Positions 55,237 to 64,000 of a DNA stretch of 64,000 nt are shown piece after piece; position 1 is the stretch's first letter; every line of letters starts with the position of its first letter. The stretch spans positions 92,069-156,068 of the forward strand of contig JARKQC010000227.1 of NCBI GenBank assembly GCA_029974985.1, written 5' to 3'. The notes under the pieces are model-generated. The model did no database searches. It worked only from the letters and a program-made list of their open reading frames with translations, and was not told the origin of the DNA. The position numbers were made by a program, and so were the translations under genes. Source of the DNA: Bacteroidota bacterium. GTDB taxonomy: Bacteria > Bacteroidota > Ignavibacteria > Kapaibacteriales > UBA2268.

Positions 55237-56388
55237 TTATAAATTCTTTTCTATTATATTAATTAATTGTGTATCCATATCGTCGGAATACCCAGATAAA
55301 GATTTAATAATTTTTCCATCTTTATCAATTACAAATAAAGTTGGAAATCCCGTTACATTATATAAATGTGTTATTTCCTCACCATATTTTAATGAATTAT
55401 ATGTAATATTATGTTCTTTCATAAATTGTTTTGGGTCTGCATCGTTAGGCTCTTTACAGCTTATTCCAAGAACAATAACTTTTTTACCTTTAAAATGCTC
55501 GTGAACTGATTGAATTTTTGGCATTGCTTTAACGCACCATTTACACCAAGTACCCCAAAAATCTAAAACTACTACATTTCCTCTTAATTTTGATAAAGTA
55601 ATTACATTATTTTCTAAATCTTTAAGTGAAAAATCCTCTGCCATCTCACCAACTTTATCGCCTTCGGGTTCAGACTTGGGTGTAATTATTTCGCTTGTAT
55701 ATCCTTGTGGAGCAGATAATGTAAATAATGATTTATCAATACCTTGATTAATTTTAAAATTGCTAATTTCAAAAGTTGTAGATATTGTTTCCTCATCGCG
55801 AGTTTGCTTTCTTGTTTCTCTAACTGGAATATTTGTTTCATTATCGAACCAAGTAGTAATAGTTTCAATTACTTTATTCTCATTAATTGGTAAAGTAGTT
55901 TCAACAACCGTAGTTTTCAAAGTTCCAATAGTAGCATTTTTATCTAAAATTATCATTTTGTCATTTCTTTCTTTAATGTTTTCAGTATAATCTTGATCAA
56001 GCATAACTAATTGAATTGCATAAGATATCCAACTACTTAAAATGAAGTTTTCAGCTTCGATTTCCTCACCAGATGTATAAAACTTTTTATTTTTATTATC
56101 GATATAATAATATTTTTTACCATCATATAAACCAGTTCCAGTTTGAGTATCAAATTTTACAATAAAACCTAATTTAGAATCTTTATCTCGAATAATATTA
56201 ATATTTATACTTGCATTTTGAACATCTTCTTTTGTTCTAAAAGTATATTTTGCAGTAAAAGTTGCATCATTAATTTTTAATGAGCTTTGATTTGCTTGAA
56301 TAAAAAGCTCTTTACCCGTTTCTTCTTTATCACAAGAAATCAGAAATAAAAATATAAAAAATAAGCTTAATAATTTAAAAGATTTCAT
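55237..56388 (-). CDS. Lipoprotein with LolA-like and TlpA-type thioredoxin domains
   Basis: 383 residues. Lipobox FLISC (Cys near 19). The first half (30-230) is a LolA/DUF2092-like beta domain. The last 150 residues form a TlpA-type thioredoxin fold, with LRGNVVVLDFWGTWCKWC (active Cys pair near 279-282), VTGFPTLFVIDKDGK (cis-Pro loop) and a family-typical end. The active-site CKWC is unusual; CxPC is more common. It sits 9 bases after purL and 20 bases before kbl. Envelope thiol-redox or redox maturation role is inferred. Confidence 0.85.
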   Translation of the reverse strand: MKSFKLLSLFFIFLFLISCDKEETGKELFIQANQSSLKINDATFTAKYTFRTKEDVQNASININIIRDKDSKLGFIVKFDTQTGTGLYDGKKYYYIDNKNKKFYTSGEEIEAENFILSSWISYAIQLVMLDQDYTENIKERNDKMIILDKNATIGTLKTTVVETTLPINENKVIETITTWFDNETNIPVRETRKQTRDEETISTTFEISNFKINQGIDKSLFTLSAPQGYTSEIITPKSEPEGDKVGEMAEDFSLKDLENNVITLSKLRGNVVVLDFWGTWCKWCVKAMPKIQSVHEHFKGKKVIVLGISCKEPNDADPKQFMKEHNITYNSLKYGEEITHLYNVTGFPTLFVIDKDGKIIKSLSGYSDDMDTQLINIIEKNL

Positions 56389-56397
56389 TTTTCCCTC

Positions 56398-58629
56398 TTA
56401 TACATTCATTATATTTGGTATCGTATTTTCATAAATTTCTACTATTTTTGAAACAGAAACATTTATAAAATCATTAATTATAAAATTTTCTTTTCTAACT
56501 TTGCCAATTCTTTCGAAAGGTACCTTATAGGAATTACAAAGTTGTTCTAATTCTTTTGTTTTTTCATTATTTAATGATACAACAACTCTACTTTGTGATT
56601 CTCCATATATTCGCCCAACAGTATTATCACTTAACTTAATTTCGCAGCCCAATCCGCTTGCAATTGATTTCTCTGCAAGACAAACTGCTAATCCACCTTC
56701 GCTAATATCGTGAGCTGAATTAATTAATTTAGTTCTAATTGCATTTAAAATTACTTTATGTAAATTATGTTCATTATCTAAATTTAAAATAGGTGCTTTG
56801 CCAGAAATTTTTCCATTATTTATTTTAAGATATTCCGAACCTCCAATTTCGCAATTTTCAAAGCCAATGAGATAAATTTCATCTCCGACGTTTTTAAATT
56901 CCATACTCATAATTTTATCTAAATCATCAATAATTCCAAGCATTCCAATTGTTGGAGTTGGATATACTGCAAATTCCTTAGATTCATTATGAAAACTTAC
57001 ATTTCCACCAGTAACGGGCGTATCGAATTTTCGGCACGCATCGCCCATACCTCGTATAGCTTCGCGGAATTGCCAATAAACTTCGGGATCATAAGGATTT
57101 CCAAAATTTAAACAATTTGTAATAGCGACGGGTTCGGCACCTACGCAAACTACATTTCGAGCAGATTCAGCAACTGCCGCCATACCACCCATATATGGAT
57201 CTAAATAAGTATATTTACTATTACAATCAGTTTTAAGTGCTATTGCTTTGCCCGTAATTTCTTTAATTCTAACTATTGCGGCATCGCCAGAGATTCTAAC
57301 TGTATTAGTACGAACTTGCGAATCATACTGCTCGAAAATCCATCTTTTTGATGCAATTGTTGGTGAATTTAATAATTTTATAAATTCAACTTGATTAGCA
57401 GTATTTTGTGCAATACTTGTTGTGTCGAAATTACGAGTTTCTTTTAAATATTCGGGTTCTTTATATTCTCTATCATAAACGGGGGCGCCACCGCCGAGAA
57501 CTAAATAATGAGCATCGAGTGCGGCAACCTTTTTGCCACTTCTTTCAATATGCACTATTCCATCACTTGTAACAACACCAATTTGAGAAATCGGAACGTC
57601 CCATTTATTACAAATTTCGATAGCTTTATCAACTTTATCTTTATTAATTACTGCGAGCATTCTCTCTTGAGATTCAGATAGCATAATTTCATAGGCGCTC
57701 ATATTATCTTCGCGGAGAGGAACTTTATCGAGATTTATATCCATTCCGAGACCATTTTTTGCACTCATTTCAGTAGTAGAGCAAGATATTCCTGCCGCAC
57801 CCATGTCCTGAATACCAGCAATAGTGCCAGCATCAATTAATTCTAAGGTTGCTTCGAGAAGTAATTTTTCTGCAAATGGGTCGCCAACTTGTACCGTTGG
57901 ACGCATATCTGCAGTCTTTTCATCAAATTCACGTGATGCAAGTAGCGACGCTCCGTGAATACCGTCGCGTCCTGTCGAACTTCCTAAAATCATTACGGGA
58001 TTGCCTACTCCCGAAGATGCCGCAGAAGCAGTTTTATCAGTTCTTACGATTCCAACAGCCATCGCATTTACAAGCGGGTTGTCGTGATAGCAGTTATCAA
58101 AATAAATTTCCCCTGCAACGGTAGGCACACCGAAGCAATTACCATAATGGCTTATTCCGCTTACTACGCCAGATAATAAGAATTTTGTTCGAGGATTATC
58201 AAGCTCACCAAAACGCAAAGAATTAAGTGCGGCAATTGGTCTTGCACCCATTGTAAATATATCTCTTAATATGCCACCTACGCCTGTCGCCGCACCCTGA
58301 AAAGGCTCGATTGCAGAAGGGTGATTATGGCTTTCTATCTTAAATGCAATAGCATATCCATTTCCAATATCTACTAATCCCGCGTTTTCTTCGCCTGCCT
58401 CGACAAGTAAGCGACCGCCCGAGCGCGGTAAAGTTTTTATCTGTTTAATAGAATTTTTATACGAACAATGCTCGCTCCACATAACGCTATAAATACCCAA
58501 TTCGGTATAGGTAGGGGTTCTTCCAAGAATTTCGAGGATTTTTTCATATTCACCCTTAGTCAAACCAAGTTCAAGAGCGGTTTCGAGAGTTACATTAATT
58601 TCACTATATAAATTAATACTATCTTTCAT
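56398..58629 (-). CDS. purL: Phosphoribosylformylglycinamidine synthase II
   Basis: 743 residues, the small PurL form that works with PurQ and PurS. Motifs: IKTLPRSGGRLLVEAGEENAG (cited as GGRLLVEAGEENAG), SHNHPSAIEPFQGAATGVGG near 100, GGAPVYDREY, and ISEGGLAVCLAE near the C-terminus. It converts FGAR, ATP and glutamine-derived ammonia to FGAM in purine synthesis. It appears first in a three-gene minus-strand unit with the TlpA-like lipoprotein and kbl, which is a mixed functional grouping. Confidence 0.96.
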   Translation of the reverse strand: MKDSINLYSEINVTLETALELGLTKGEYEKILEILGRTPTYTELGIYSVMWSEHCSYKNSIKQIKTLPRSGGRLLVEAGEENAGLVDIGNGYAIAFKIESHNHPSAIEPFQGAATGVGGILRDIFTMGARPIAALNSLRFGELDNPRTKFLLSGVVSGISHYGNCFGVPTVAGEIYFDNCYHDNPLVNAMAVGIVRTDKTASAASSGVGNPVMILGSSTGRDGIHGASLLASREFDEKTADMRPTVQVGDPFAEKLLLEATLELIDAGTIAGIQDMGAAGISCSTTEMSAKNGLGMDINLDKVPLREDNMSAYEIMLSESQERMLAVINKDKVDKAIEICNKWDVPISQIGVVTSDGIVHIERSGKKVAALDAHYLVLGGGAPVYDREYKEPEYLKETRNFDTTSIAQNTANQVEFIKLLNSPTIASKRWIFEQYDSQVRTNTVRISGDAAIVRIKEITGKAIALKTDCNSKYTYLDPYMGGMAAVAESARNVVCVGAEPVAITNCLNFGNPYDPEVYWQFREAIRGMGDACRKFDTPVTGGNVSFHNESKEFAVYPTPTIGMLGIIDDLDKIMSMEFKNVGDEIYLIGFENCEIGGSEYLKINNGKISGKAPILNLDNEHNLHKVILNAIRTKLINSAHDISEGGLAVCLAEKSIASGLGCEIKLSDNTVGRIYGESQSRVVVSLNNEKTKELEQLCNSYKVPFERIGKVRKENFIINDFINVSVSKIVEIYENTIPNIMNV

Positions 58630-58791
58630 AATCTACTTTACTAATTTATTTATTTTTTACATATTATACGAATTTAAAAATAAGTATTTTTTTTCATATA
58701 TCTTAATTATAAGAGAATTATAAAATAAATTAAAAAATTAGTATAAGTATCTAATTGCTTAAGATTAGTATTTTTGCTTGTTTTTCACCCA

Positions 58792-58818
58792 TTGTCCCAT
58801 ACTTAAAATATAGGACAA
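58792..58818. repeat. Degenerate palindromic module B, copy 6
   Basis: TTGTCC (58792-58797) and GGACAA (58813-58818) remain as arms around a divergent centre; a GCTTGTTTTT fragment of module A lies just before (58776-58785). Clearly eroded. Confidence 0.5.
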
Positions 58819-58835
58819 CGGTATAAAAGAAAATA

Positions 58836-60278
58836 TTAAGCACTTAATTCTTGAAAAGTATTATTTAATGAATTTTTTATCATTGATAAGGCACGGTCTA
58901 TGGTTGTAATTTTTGTTCTAAAAGATAGAATTGCCATACGAATTACAAAATTGCCTTTTAAAGATGTTGAGCTTAAAAATACACTTCCATCTTTATGAAT
59001 ATATTCCATTAATTTTTTATTAAATTCATTTTGATTTTTTTCTCGTGGATACCAAAAATAACTAACTGATAAATCGGGCTTAGGTCCGACTTTAAATCCC
59101 ATTTCTACTAATTTTTCTCTAAAATATTCAGTTAATAATAATTTTTCCTCTAAACAAGCAATAAATGATTCAATTCCGTGATATTGAAGTGGCAGCCATA
59201 TACGTAAACCTCTAAAATGTTTTGTCAGTTCGGGTGATAAATTTGTAGGATTTTCGAGTATATCTTTCGGTATAGCGTCCTGCATATAACTTGCAGTATA
59301 TAAATTTGAATGCAAAACAGCTTTGGCATCTTTTACCAAAACTGCACCAACACCATAAGGTATAAACATACCTTTATGGGGGTCAACAACTATCGAATCA
59401 GCTTTTTCTATTCCTTTAAACAAATGTTTTTTCGATGTTAGAACAAAAAATCCACCATAAGCGGCATCAATATGAAACCATAAATTATTCTCTTTAGCTA
59501 TTTGAGCAATAGAATCGAGTGGGTCAATAACACCGACATCTGTCGTTCCCGCAGAAGCAATAATTAAAAATGGATTTAATCCCTCATTTTTATCAATTTG
59601 AATTTGCTTTTTTAAAGCTTCAACACTAATTTTAAAATCATCATCTAACTCAATATATCTTAGGATTACATCTTCTAAACCTATTATTCGTAATGATTTT
59701 TTAATACAATGATGCGCTTGATCACTAAGATAAATCACGCTTTTGGGTATTTTTTCATTTTTTATTTTATGCTTATCTCTAGCGGCAGTTAAAGCTATTA
59801 AATTTGAAATCGAACCGCCAGAAGCAAGATTTCCAACCGCATCTTCTGGAAATGAAAATACTTTTTTCAACCAATTTAGAACCTCATTTTCTATTGCAAC
59901 TGCACCCGGCGAAGCAAAAGAAACCCCGGCATATTCATTTGAGACTGCCGCTAAAAAATCTGCTAATGACGAGGCATATATACCACCAGCGGGGATATAG
60001 CCCACGTGTCCACCCGAAGCGGCAACAATACCACTTTCGATAACTTCATCATTGTAAATATTGATAATTTCATCAATACTTTTTGTATTGTTATCAATAC
60101 TAATTTTTTTATGATTGATTTCTTTTGAGGTATAAGAGCGTAAATTAGGTAATTTTTCGATAAAATCATTAGCAAAAATACTAATTTTATCAAGTAAAAA
60201 TTTTCTATCAAATAAATTAATTTCTAATTGCTCGGAGATTTCTTCATATTTTTTTATATCATTAATTAAACTTTCCAT
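58836..60278 (-). CDS. PLP-dependent amino-acid decarboxylase (group II)
   Basis: 480 residues. The PLP lysine is in VDPHKGMFIPYG (near 300); FHIDAAYGGFFVL, LASGGSISNLIAL and SDQAHHCIKKSLRI are typical segments of group II decarboxylases (aromatic amino acid, glutamate, DABA or related). The N-terminal part is complete. The substrate cannot be decided from sequence; aromatic amino acids or glutamate analogues are candidates. It stands alone, with 416 bases of non-coding sequence before the next gene. Confidence 0.88.
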   Translation of the reverse strand: MESLINDIKKYEEISEQLEINLFDRKFLLDKISIFANDFIEKLPNLRSYTSKEINHKKISIDNNTKSIDEIINIYNDEVIESGIVAASGGHVGYIPAGGIYASSLADFLAAVSNEYAGVSFASPGAVAIENEVLNWLKKVFSFPEDAVGNLASGGSISNLIALTAARDKHKIKNEKIPKSVIYLSDQAHHCIKKSLRIIGLEDVILRYIELDDDFKISVEALKKQIQIDKNEGLNPFLIIASAGTTDVGVIDPLDSIAQIAKENNLWFHIDAAYGGFFVLTSKKHLFKGIEKADSIVVDPHKGMFIPYGVGAVLVKDAKAVLHSNLYTASYMQDAIPKDILENPTNLSPELTKHFRGLRIWLPLQYHGIESFIACLEEKLLLTEYFREKLVEMGFKVGPKPDLSVSYFWYPREKNQNEFNKKLMEYIHKDGSVFLSSTSLKGNFVIRMAILSFRTKITTIDRALSMIKNSLNNTFQELSA

Positions 60279-60694
60279 TAATCTAATAATCCTATAATAT
60301 TATTGATAAATTATTGTATTTCATTAAATTATAATTATTAGGCAGAATTTAACTCGGAAAAGATGAATTTTTTTATCTGTCGTTTATTTTTGACGTTAAA
60401 AAAATATTCATATTTTTTTATAATTCAATTTTTTAAGATTATTTATTCTAAATTTATAGTTTTGTACTCAATTAATTGATTTAAAATCATTAAATAATAT
60501 TAATATTATTCTTCATCTTAAACGTAGAATAGACTTTTGGTCTGTTTATTCATTTTTGCTATTTTTAACGAAAAGAAAAATCTAAATTTTGATAATTGCA
60601 GATAGTGGAGAGTGAGTAGAACAAGCAATCTTGCTTGTTTATAATAAAAAAGTTGCCCTACACCTACGAGGTGTGGGGCAGTTCAATAAAAATT
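60279..60694. other. 416-bp intergenic region with palindromic modules
   Basis: The upstream 300 bases are AT-rich with no clear signal. The end holds modules A and B of copy 7 (60616-60680). No gene was seen. Confidence 0.6.
60616..60680 (-). terminator. Palindromic modules A and B, copy 7, terminator of the porin gene
   Basis: Module A: ACAAGCAA/TTGCTTGT (60621-60638). Module B: TGCCCTACACCT (60654-60665) with AGGTGTGGGGCA (60669-60680), one G-U pair. On the minus strand the B stem is followed by AACTTTTTTATT, so it can end the gene at 60695. Confidence 0.7.
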
Positions 60695-62059
60695 TTAAAA
60701 ATCAATGCTAATCATTGCATAAGCCCAATAAGAATTATCTTTTCCCATTCCTTTTAAATAATTAGTTTCTTTTATTATAGTTCCGGGTAAAAATGCTGAG
60801 AAACCAATTTGAGCATTTACACCATTAGCAACGGTTGAGCTTACTAAAAAGTCAATTTCTTTTCCAAAATCGCTTGATGATTCCTCATTTGTTTCATTCT
60901 TGGGTTGATATTTATATGGTTCAAAAGTAGAAAACGACATTAGTGATAAATCAAATTTCCAATTTTTAACTGGCGTCCAACTTGCTCTAATATTAGGCAT
61001 CATCATTCCCTTATTTGTGCCTTCGGGTGACTGTCTTAATCCGCCAGCTGGTAAAACTGTAAATGGCAAGAAATCCATAGCACCATAAAATTTATGTAAT
61101 GTTAAGAATAAATGGTCGAAACCCTCGTAATTATCTGTATCAGTTTTATCACCAGAATAAGCGTCAAGACCAGCACCAACTGAAATATTACCTTCTTTAT
61201 AGCCTGCAAATAATGAAACTAAATAAGCAGAAATATCGCTTCTTGTATTATTTTTAAATCGAGGCAAAGTATCAATTGTTCCAAACTGATAAGCCGCTTC
61301 TAATTCCCATATAAATCCGGGATTTTCGTTTTTTGTAAATGCCCCAAAAGTATATCTTGAAAGTTTTGGTAAACTGGATGTAGCAACTGCCGCACTCGGA
61401 ATAGCTTTATCATTCATATCATAATATAAATATACATTACCAGCTGGAATATATGGTATATTCAAATCAAAGCCACCAAGCATTTTAGCAGATTGTGGAG
61501 CGGCTGAGGTCATTAATAACTCATTCGAACTTAATAAAAAACCAAAAACGCGTGCTTGCCAATCATCATATTTATATGTAGCAGTTGCACCATCAAAATT
61601 TCTACCAACATTATGCCATTCGAGATTTCCGATAATACGTTCACTATTAGTAGCAAACATCATTCTACCCATCTTAATTGTAAGATTATCAGCAAATAAA
61701 TCTTTTAATTCGAGCCAACCTTGATGTAAATCAAGATTATCAGAAGTACCGTCGAGTGTACCACGCCAGAATCTTGTAGATGTTTCGCCAAAATTCCTTG
61801 AATCTTGCAACTGCACGAAAGTACGGATATTTTGATTAATTATCGCTTCGGCATTAAATCTTGTTCTAAGTAGATTATAAAATAGTACTTTCGCATTATT
61901 ATCAAAAAATCTACCATCTAATTCTGTGCGGAAACGGATTTGCCCACCAAATTTTAATTCTGGTTTAGTAATTTGAGTTTGTGAAATAATATAAAAGTAT
62001 GGTATAAAAGAAAAAATGAATATTGAAAGCAATAAGTTAAAAATTGTAGCTTTTTTCAT
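60695..62059 (-). CDS. Alginate-export-family outer-membrane porin
   Basis: 454 residues. A signal peptide (1-28) is followed by a beta-barrel with the family-typical start LKFGGQIRFRTELDGR, RTRFNAEAIINQNI and QLQDSRNFGE. It continues as alternating strands to a final aromatic strand (YWAYAMISIDF). It is expected to form an outer-membrane channel; the substrate is unknown and the alginate name is only the family label. A strong promoter lies about 38 bases upstream of the ATG. Confidence 0.85.
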   Translation of the reverse strand: MKKATIFNLLLSIFIFSFIPYFYIISQTQITKPELKFGGQIRFRTELDGRFFDNNAKVLFYNLLRTRFNAEAIINQNIRTFVQLQDSRNFGETSTRFWRGTLDGTSDNLDLHQGWLELKDLFADNLTIKMGRMMFATNSERIIGNLEWHNVGRNFDGATATYKYDDWQARVFGFLLSSNELLMTSAAPQSAKMLGGFDLNIPYIPAGNVYLYYDMNDKAIPSAAVATSSLPKLSRYTFGAFTKNENPGFIWELEAAYQFGTIDTLPRFKNNTRSDISAYLVSLFAGYKEGNISVGAGLDAYSGDKTDTDNYEGFDHLFLTLHKFYGAMDFLPFTVLPAGGLRQSPEGTNKGMMMPNIRASWTPVKNWKFDLSLMSFSTFEPYKYQPKNETNEESSSDFGKEIDFLVSSTVANGVNAQIGFSAFLPGTIIKETNYLKGMGKDNSYWAYAMISIDF

Positions 62060-62096
62060 AAAAAATCCTTTTATTAAATGATTAAAATATTAATTA

Positions 62097-62127
62097 CAAA
62101 ACTATAATTCTTTTTATAAATTAACAA
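62097..62127 (-). promoter_or_regulatory. Candidate promoter of the porin gene
   Basis: TTG (62125-62127), 20 bases, TAGTTTTG (62097-62104) on the minus strand, 37 bases before the ATG at 62059. Confidence 0.5.
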
Positions 62128-62282
62128 AATAAAATATAAATATTTATATAATTAATTAATGAATTAATGATTTAATTTATTACTTTTACAATTCTTATTC
62201 TTTTATTATATAAAATTATCTTAAAAAATAATTATTTAATCTAATAGTCATTAAATTTTTGACTAATAATAATGTTTAGTAA

Positions 62283-62894
62283 ATGGAAAAAGTACAGTTA
62301 ATTATTCTTGGATTATCCGCATCGCCAGCAAGCAACAACGCTTATGCCCTTATACTAAAAGAAGTGGACGGAGATAGGAGATTACCTATTATTATTGGAG
62401 CTTTCGAAGCACAAGCCATTGCTCTTGAAATGGAAGGGGTCGTCCCACCAAGACCAATGACACACGATTTGATAAAAAATATTATCGAACAATTCGATTC
62501 CAATTTATCAGAAATATATATTAATGATATGGTTGATAGTACTTTTTATGCTAAACTTATTTTTGACGAGCAAAATATTGAAATTGATGCCAGACCAAGC
62601 GACGCAATCGCCATTGCTGTAAGATGTAATGCGCCTATTTATGTGTCTTCAGATATTCTTGATAATACTGGTATCGTTTCAAAAGGCGATGATAATTATA
62701 GCTCAGGTCAGTATGATGATGAAAATGATATGCAATTTCTAAAAAGTGAACCAACTGAAACAGGGCGTAGCCAAAATCCAAAAAACAAATTAGATATTAT
62801 AAAACTCGAATTAGAAAAAGCTATAAAAGAAGAGAATTACGAAAAAGCGGCACAGCTACGCGATGAATTAAAAAAATTTACTGAATCTCAATAA
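62283..62894 (+). CDS. DUF151-family bifunctional nuclease with UVR motif
   Basis: 203 residues. The N-terminal DUF151 domain (1-135) has PIIIGAFEAQAIALEMEGV, MTHDLIKNII and DARPSDAIAIAVRCNAPIYV. A short linker leads to a UVR motif (KLELEKAIKEENYEKAAQL, about 170-203), as in UvrB/UvrC and Clp-associated proteins. Some family members have DNase and RNase activity. It precedes an FkbM-type methyltransferase by 8 bases, so the two are likely cotranscribed. Confidence 0.9.
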   Translation: MEKVQLIILGLSASPASNNAYALILKEVDGDRRLPIIIGAFEAQAIALEMEGVVPPRPMTHDLIKNIIEQFDSNLSEIYINDMVDSTFYAKLIFDEQNIEIDARPSDAIAIAVRCNAPIYVSSDILDNTGIVSKGDDNYSSGQYDDENDMQFLKSEPTETGRSQNPKNKLDIIKLELEKAIKEENYEKAAQLRDELKKFTESQ

Positions 62895-62902
62895 TAAAAT
62901 AA

Positions 62903-63628
62903 ATGAATTTAAAACAAGAATTTAAGATTTTATTAAAAAAGCATTTTCCACAATTCATTTATCCATTCATAAGTAGAAAAAATTTATATTTGAATGATAG
63001 GATAAAAATTTTTAAACATTTAGGAATTGATGTTTTGTTCGATGTAGGCGCAAATATAGGGCAATACGCTCATACTATGCGACACCTCGGTTATACTAGT
63101 AAAATTGTATCTTTTGAACCGATTTTAGAAGCTTATGAAAAACTAAAATTTATGTCGCATAATGAGGGCGATTGGATTATTCGTAATTATGGATTAGGTG
63201 ATGAAAACACAGAACTTACTATAAATATTTCAAAAAACTCTGTTAGCTCGTCAATACTCGAAAAAAATCCGATATTAAACGAAATTGTACCCGAAACAGA
63301 ATATATTTCAAGCGAAAAAATACAAATTAAAAGATTAGATACAATTATTGATGAATTTTGCACGCCAAATTCTAAATTATTTGTTAAAATTGACGCTCAA
63401 GGCTATGAATCCAAAATTATTAAAGGAGCAGAATCTTGTATTGAAAGGATTTCTGGCTTTCAATTGGAATTATCATTCCTTGAATTGTATAAAAATGAAA
63501 AAACTATATTCGAAATTATTAATCAAATGGAGCAATTAGATTATAAATTGATAGCAATCGAACCGGGTTGGAACAACCCAACGACTGGTTTTACAGTTGA
63601 AATTGACGGTATTTTCATCAAAAAATAA
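62903..63628 (+). CDS. FkbM-family methyltransferase
   Basis: 241 residues. The SAM-binding domain has DVLFDVGANIGQYAHTMRHLG and VSFEPILEAYEKL, then KRLDTIIDEF and LFVKIDAQGYESKIIKGAE, the family-typical DVEGxE-like block (here DAQGYE). It methylates sugars or related small molecules, and often occurs with surface-glycan genes; none is adjacent. No signal peptide is present, so it is cytoplasmic. Confidence 0.9.
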   Translation: MNLKQEFKILLKKHFPQFIYPFISRKNLYLNDRIKIFKHLGIDVLFDVGANIGQYAHTMRHLGYTSKIVSFEPILEAYEKLKFMSHNEGDWIIRNYGLGDENTELTINISKNSVSSSILEKNPILNEIVPETEYISSEKIQIKRLDTIIDEFCTPNSKLFVKIDAQGYESKIIKGAESCIERISGFQLELSFLELYKNEKTIFEIINQMEQLDYKLIAIEPGWNNPTTGFTVEIDGIFIKK

Positions 63629-63692
63629 GGATTACTCTTTTTTATTTTGTTATTTTAAAAAAAAGAATTACTTTTGTAATTCTTAAAAATGC

Positions 63693-63766
63693 GCCGGGGT
63701 AGCTCAGTTGGTTAGAGCAATGGAATCATAATCCATGTGTCGGGGGTTCAAATCCCTCTCCCGGTA
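63693..63766 (+). tRNA. tRNA with CAT anticodon (elongator Met or Ile2)
   Basis: Cloverleaf: acceptor GCCGGGG/TCCCGGT with G-U at both ends, D stem GCTC/GAGC, anticodon stem ATGGA/TCCAT with loop ATCATAA, T loop TTCAAAT. CCA is not encoded. The anticodon stem lacks the initiator GGG/CCC run, so it is elongator Met, or Ile2 if C34 is modified to lysidine. Confidence 0.9.
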
Positions 63767-63980
63767 CTAAATAAAAAACTTACCTACAAAATTTTACACA
63801 CCATAAAAATACTATTTATTTTCTTCTGATTATTTTATTTATTTATATATATTTGTAACAATGATCTAACCAGCGTCGTGCTAGTTCCAATTAATCAATG
63901 TCATTCTAAACGATACAGAAGAATCTATATTGACAAGGTGTTCAACACTTTCTTGATAAATACATTTTATAAAAAAAAGA

Positions 63981-64000
63981 GGTAGTCTTTTGCGACTACC
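63981..64000 (-). terminator. Terminator of a minus-strand gene beyond the window
   Basis: GGTAGTC (63981-63987) pairs with GACTACC (63994-64000), with a 6-base loop, followed on the minus strand by CTCTTTTTTTT. The gene it serves lies past 64000. Confidence 0.7.

Noticed and set aside
63663..63684. Hairpin AGAATTAC/GTAATTCT before the CAT-anticodon tRNA as a terminator of the methyltransferase gene
   Set aside because: The T tract follows on the minus strand only, so it does not fit the plus-strand gene; direction unclear.

Overview
The window is an AT-rich, gene-dense bacterial chromosome segment. The coding content points to the Bacteroidota/Chlorobiota (FCB) assemblage. Five proteins carry C-terminal type IX secretion (T9SS) sorting domains, and there is a PorV/PorQ-type barrel, a TonB-dependent receptor, SSC/ISC-type lipoprotein signals and Bacteroidetes-style promoters (TTG, about 20 bp, TAnnTTTG). 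A flagellar regulatory operon (flhF, flhG, fliA-type sigma) argues against a typical non-flagellated Bacteroidetes and for a flagellated relative such as the Ignavibacteria/Kapabacteria group. That placement is inference; no rRNA is present.

Layout. 1-5842 (minus): atpD, a FlgD-Ig-like secreted protein, a four-S1-domain RNA-binding protein and glyA. 5963-7473 (minus): a PorV/PorQ-family barrel and a small T9SS-sorted protein. 7521-14465 (minus): a compact operon reading flhF, flhG, a membrane coiled-coil protein, fliA-type sigma, an HDOD protein, a degenerate GAF/histidine-kinase-like protein and a TPR membrane protein. 14722-16425 (plus): meaB and rdgB. 16544-18567: two lipoproteins of unknown function, bracketed by two identical 38-bp terminator segments. 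18638-24625 (minus): an unusual voltage-gated-channel/RCK fusion behind an OmpA-like protein, a b-type cytochrome, a response-regulator/kinase hybrid and rsgA. 24732-29785 (plus): recJ overlapping a Dna2-like nuclease-helicase. 29792-33473 (minus): pbpC and an orphan amino-acid-type binding lipoprotein.

33500-35800 and 42290-44205 are accessory patches. They hold two broken copies of the DUF1016 (YhcG-type) nuclease family, a Fic protein followed by paired palindromes, an unpaired antitoxin-like protein and a truncated S24 peptidase domain. Between them lie tRNA-Val and a plus-strand run of housekeeping genes (secreted endonuclease I, maf, an ABC permease, plsY, a hydrolase, DUF4919, pyrF). 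44299-49321 (minus) holds three T9SS cargo proteins separated by decaying sorting-domain remnants. A TonB receptor, glycosyltransferase, kbl, TlpA-like lipoprotein, purL, PLP decarboxylase and porin follow, ending with a DUF151 nuclease, an FkbM methyltransferase and a CAT-anticodon tRNA.

The most distinctive non-coding signal is a family of dispersed palindromic modules between 43.0 and 60.7 kb, found only between genes and sometimes serving as terminators. The most distinctive protein is the 758-residue channel, whose pore resembles voltage-gated Na+/Ca2+ channels and whose cytoplasmic half resembles CASTOR/POLLUX tandem RCK domains.
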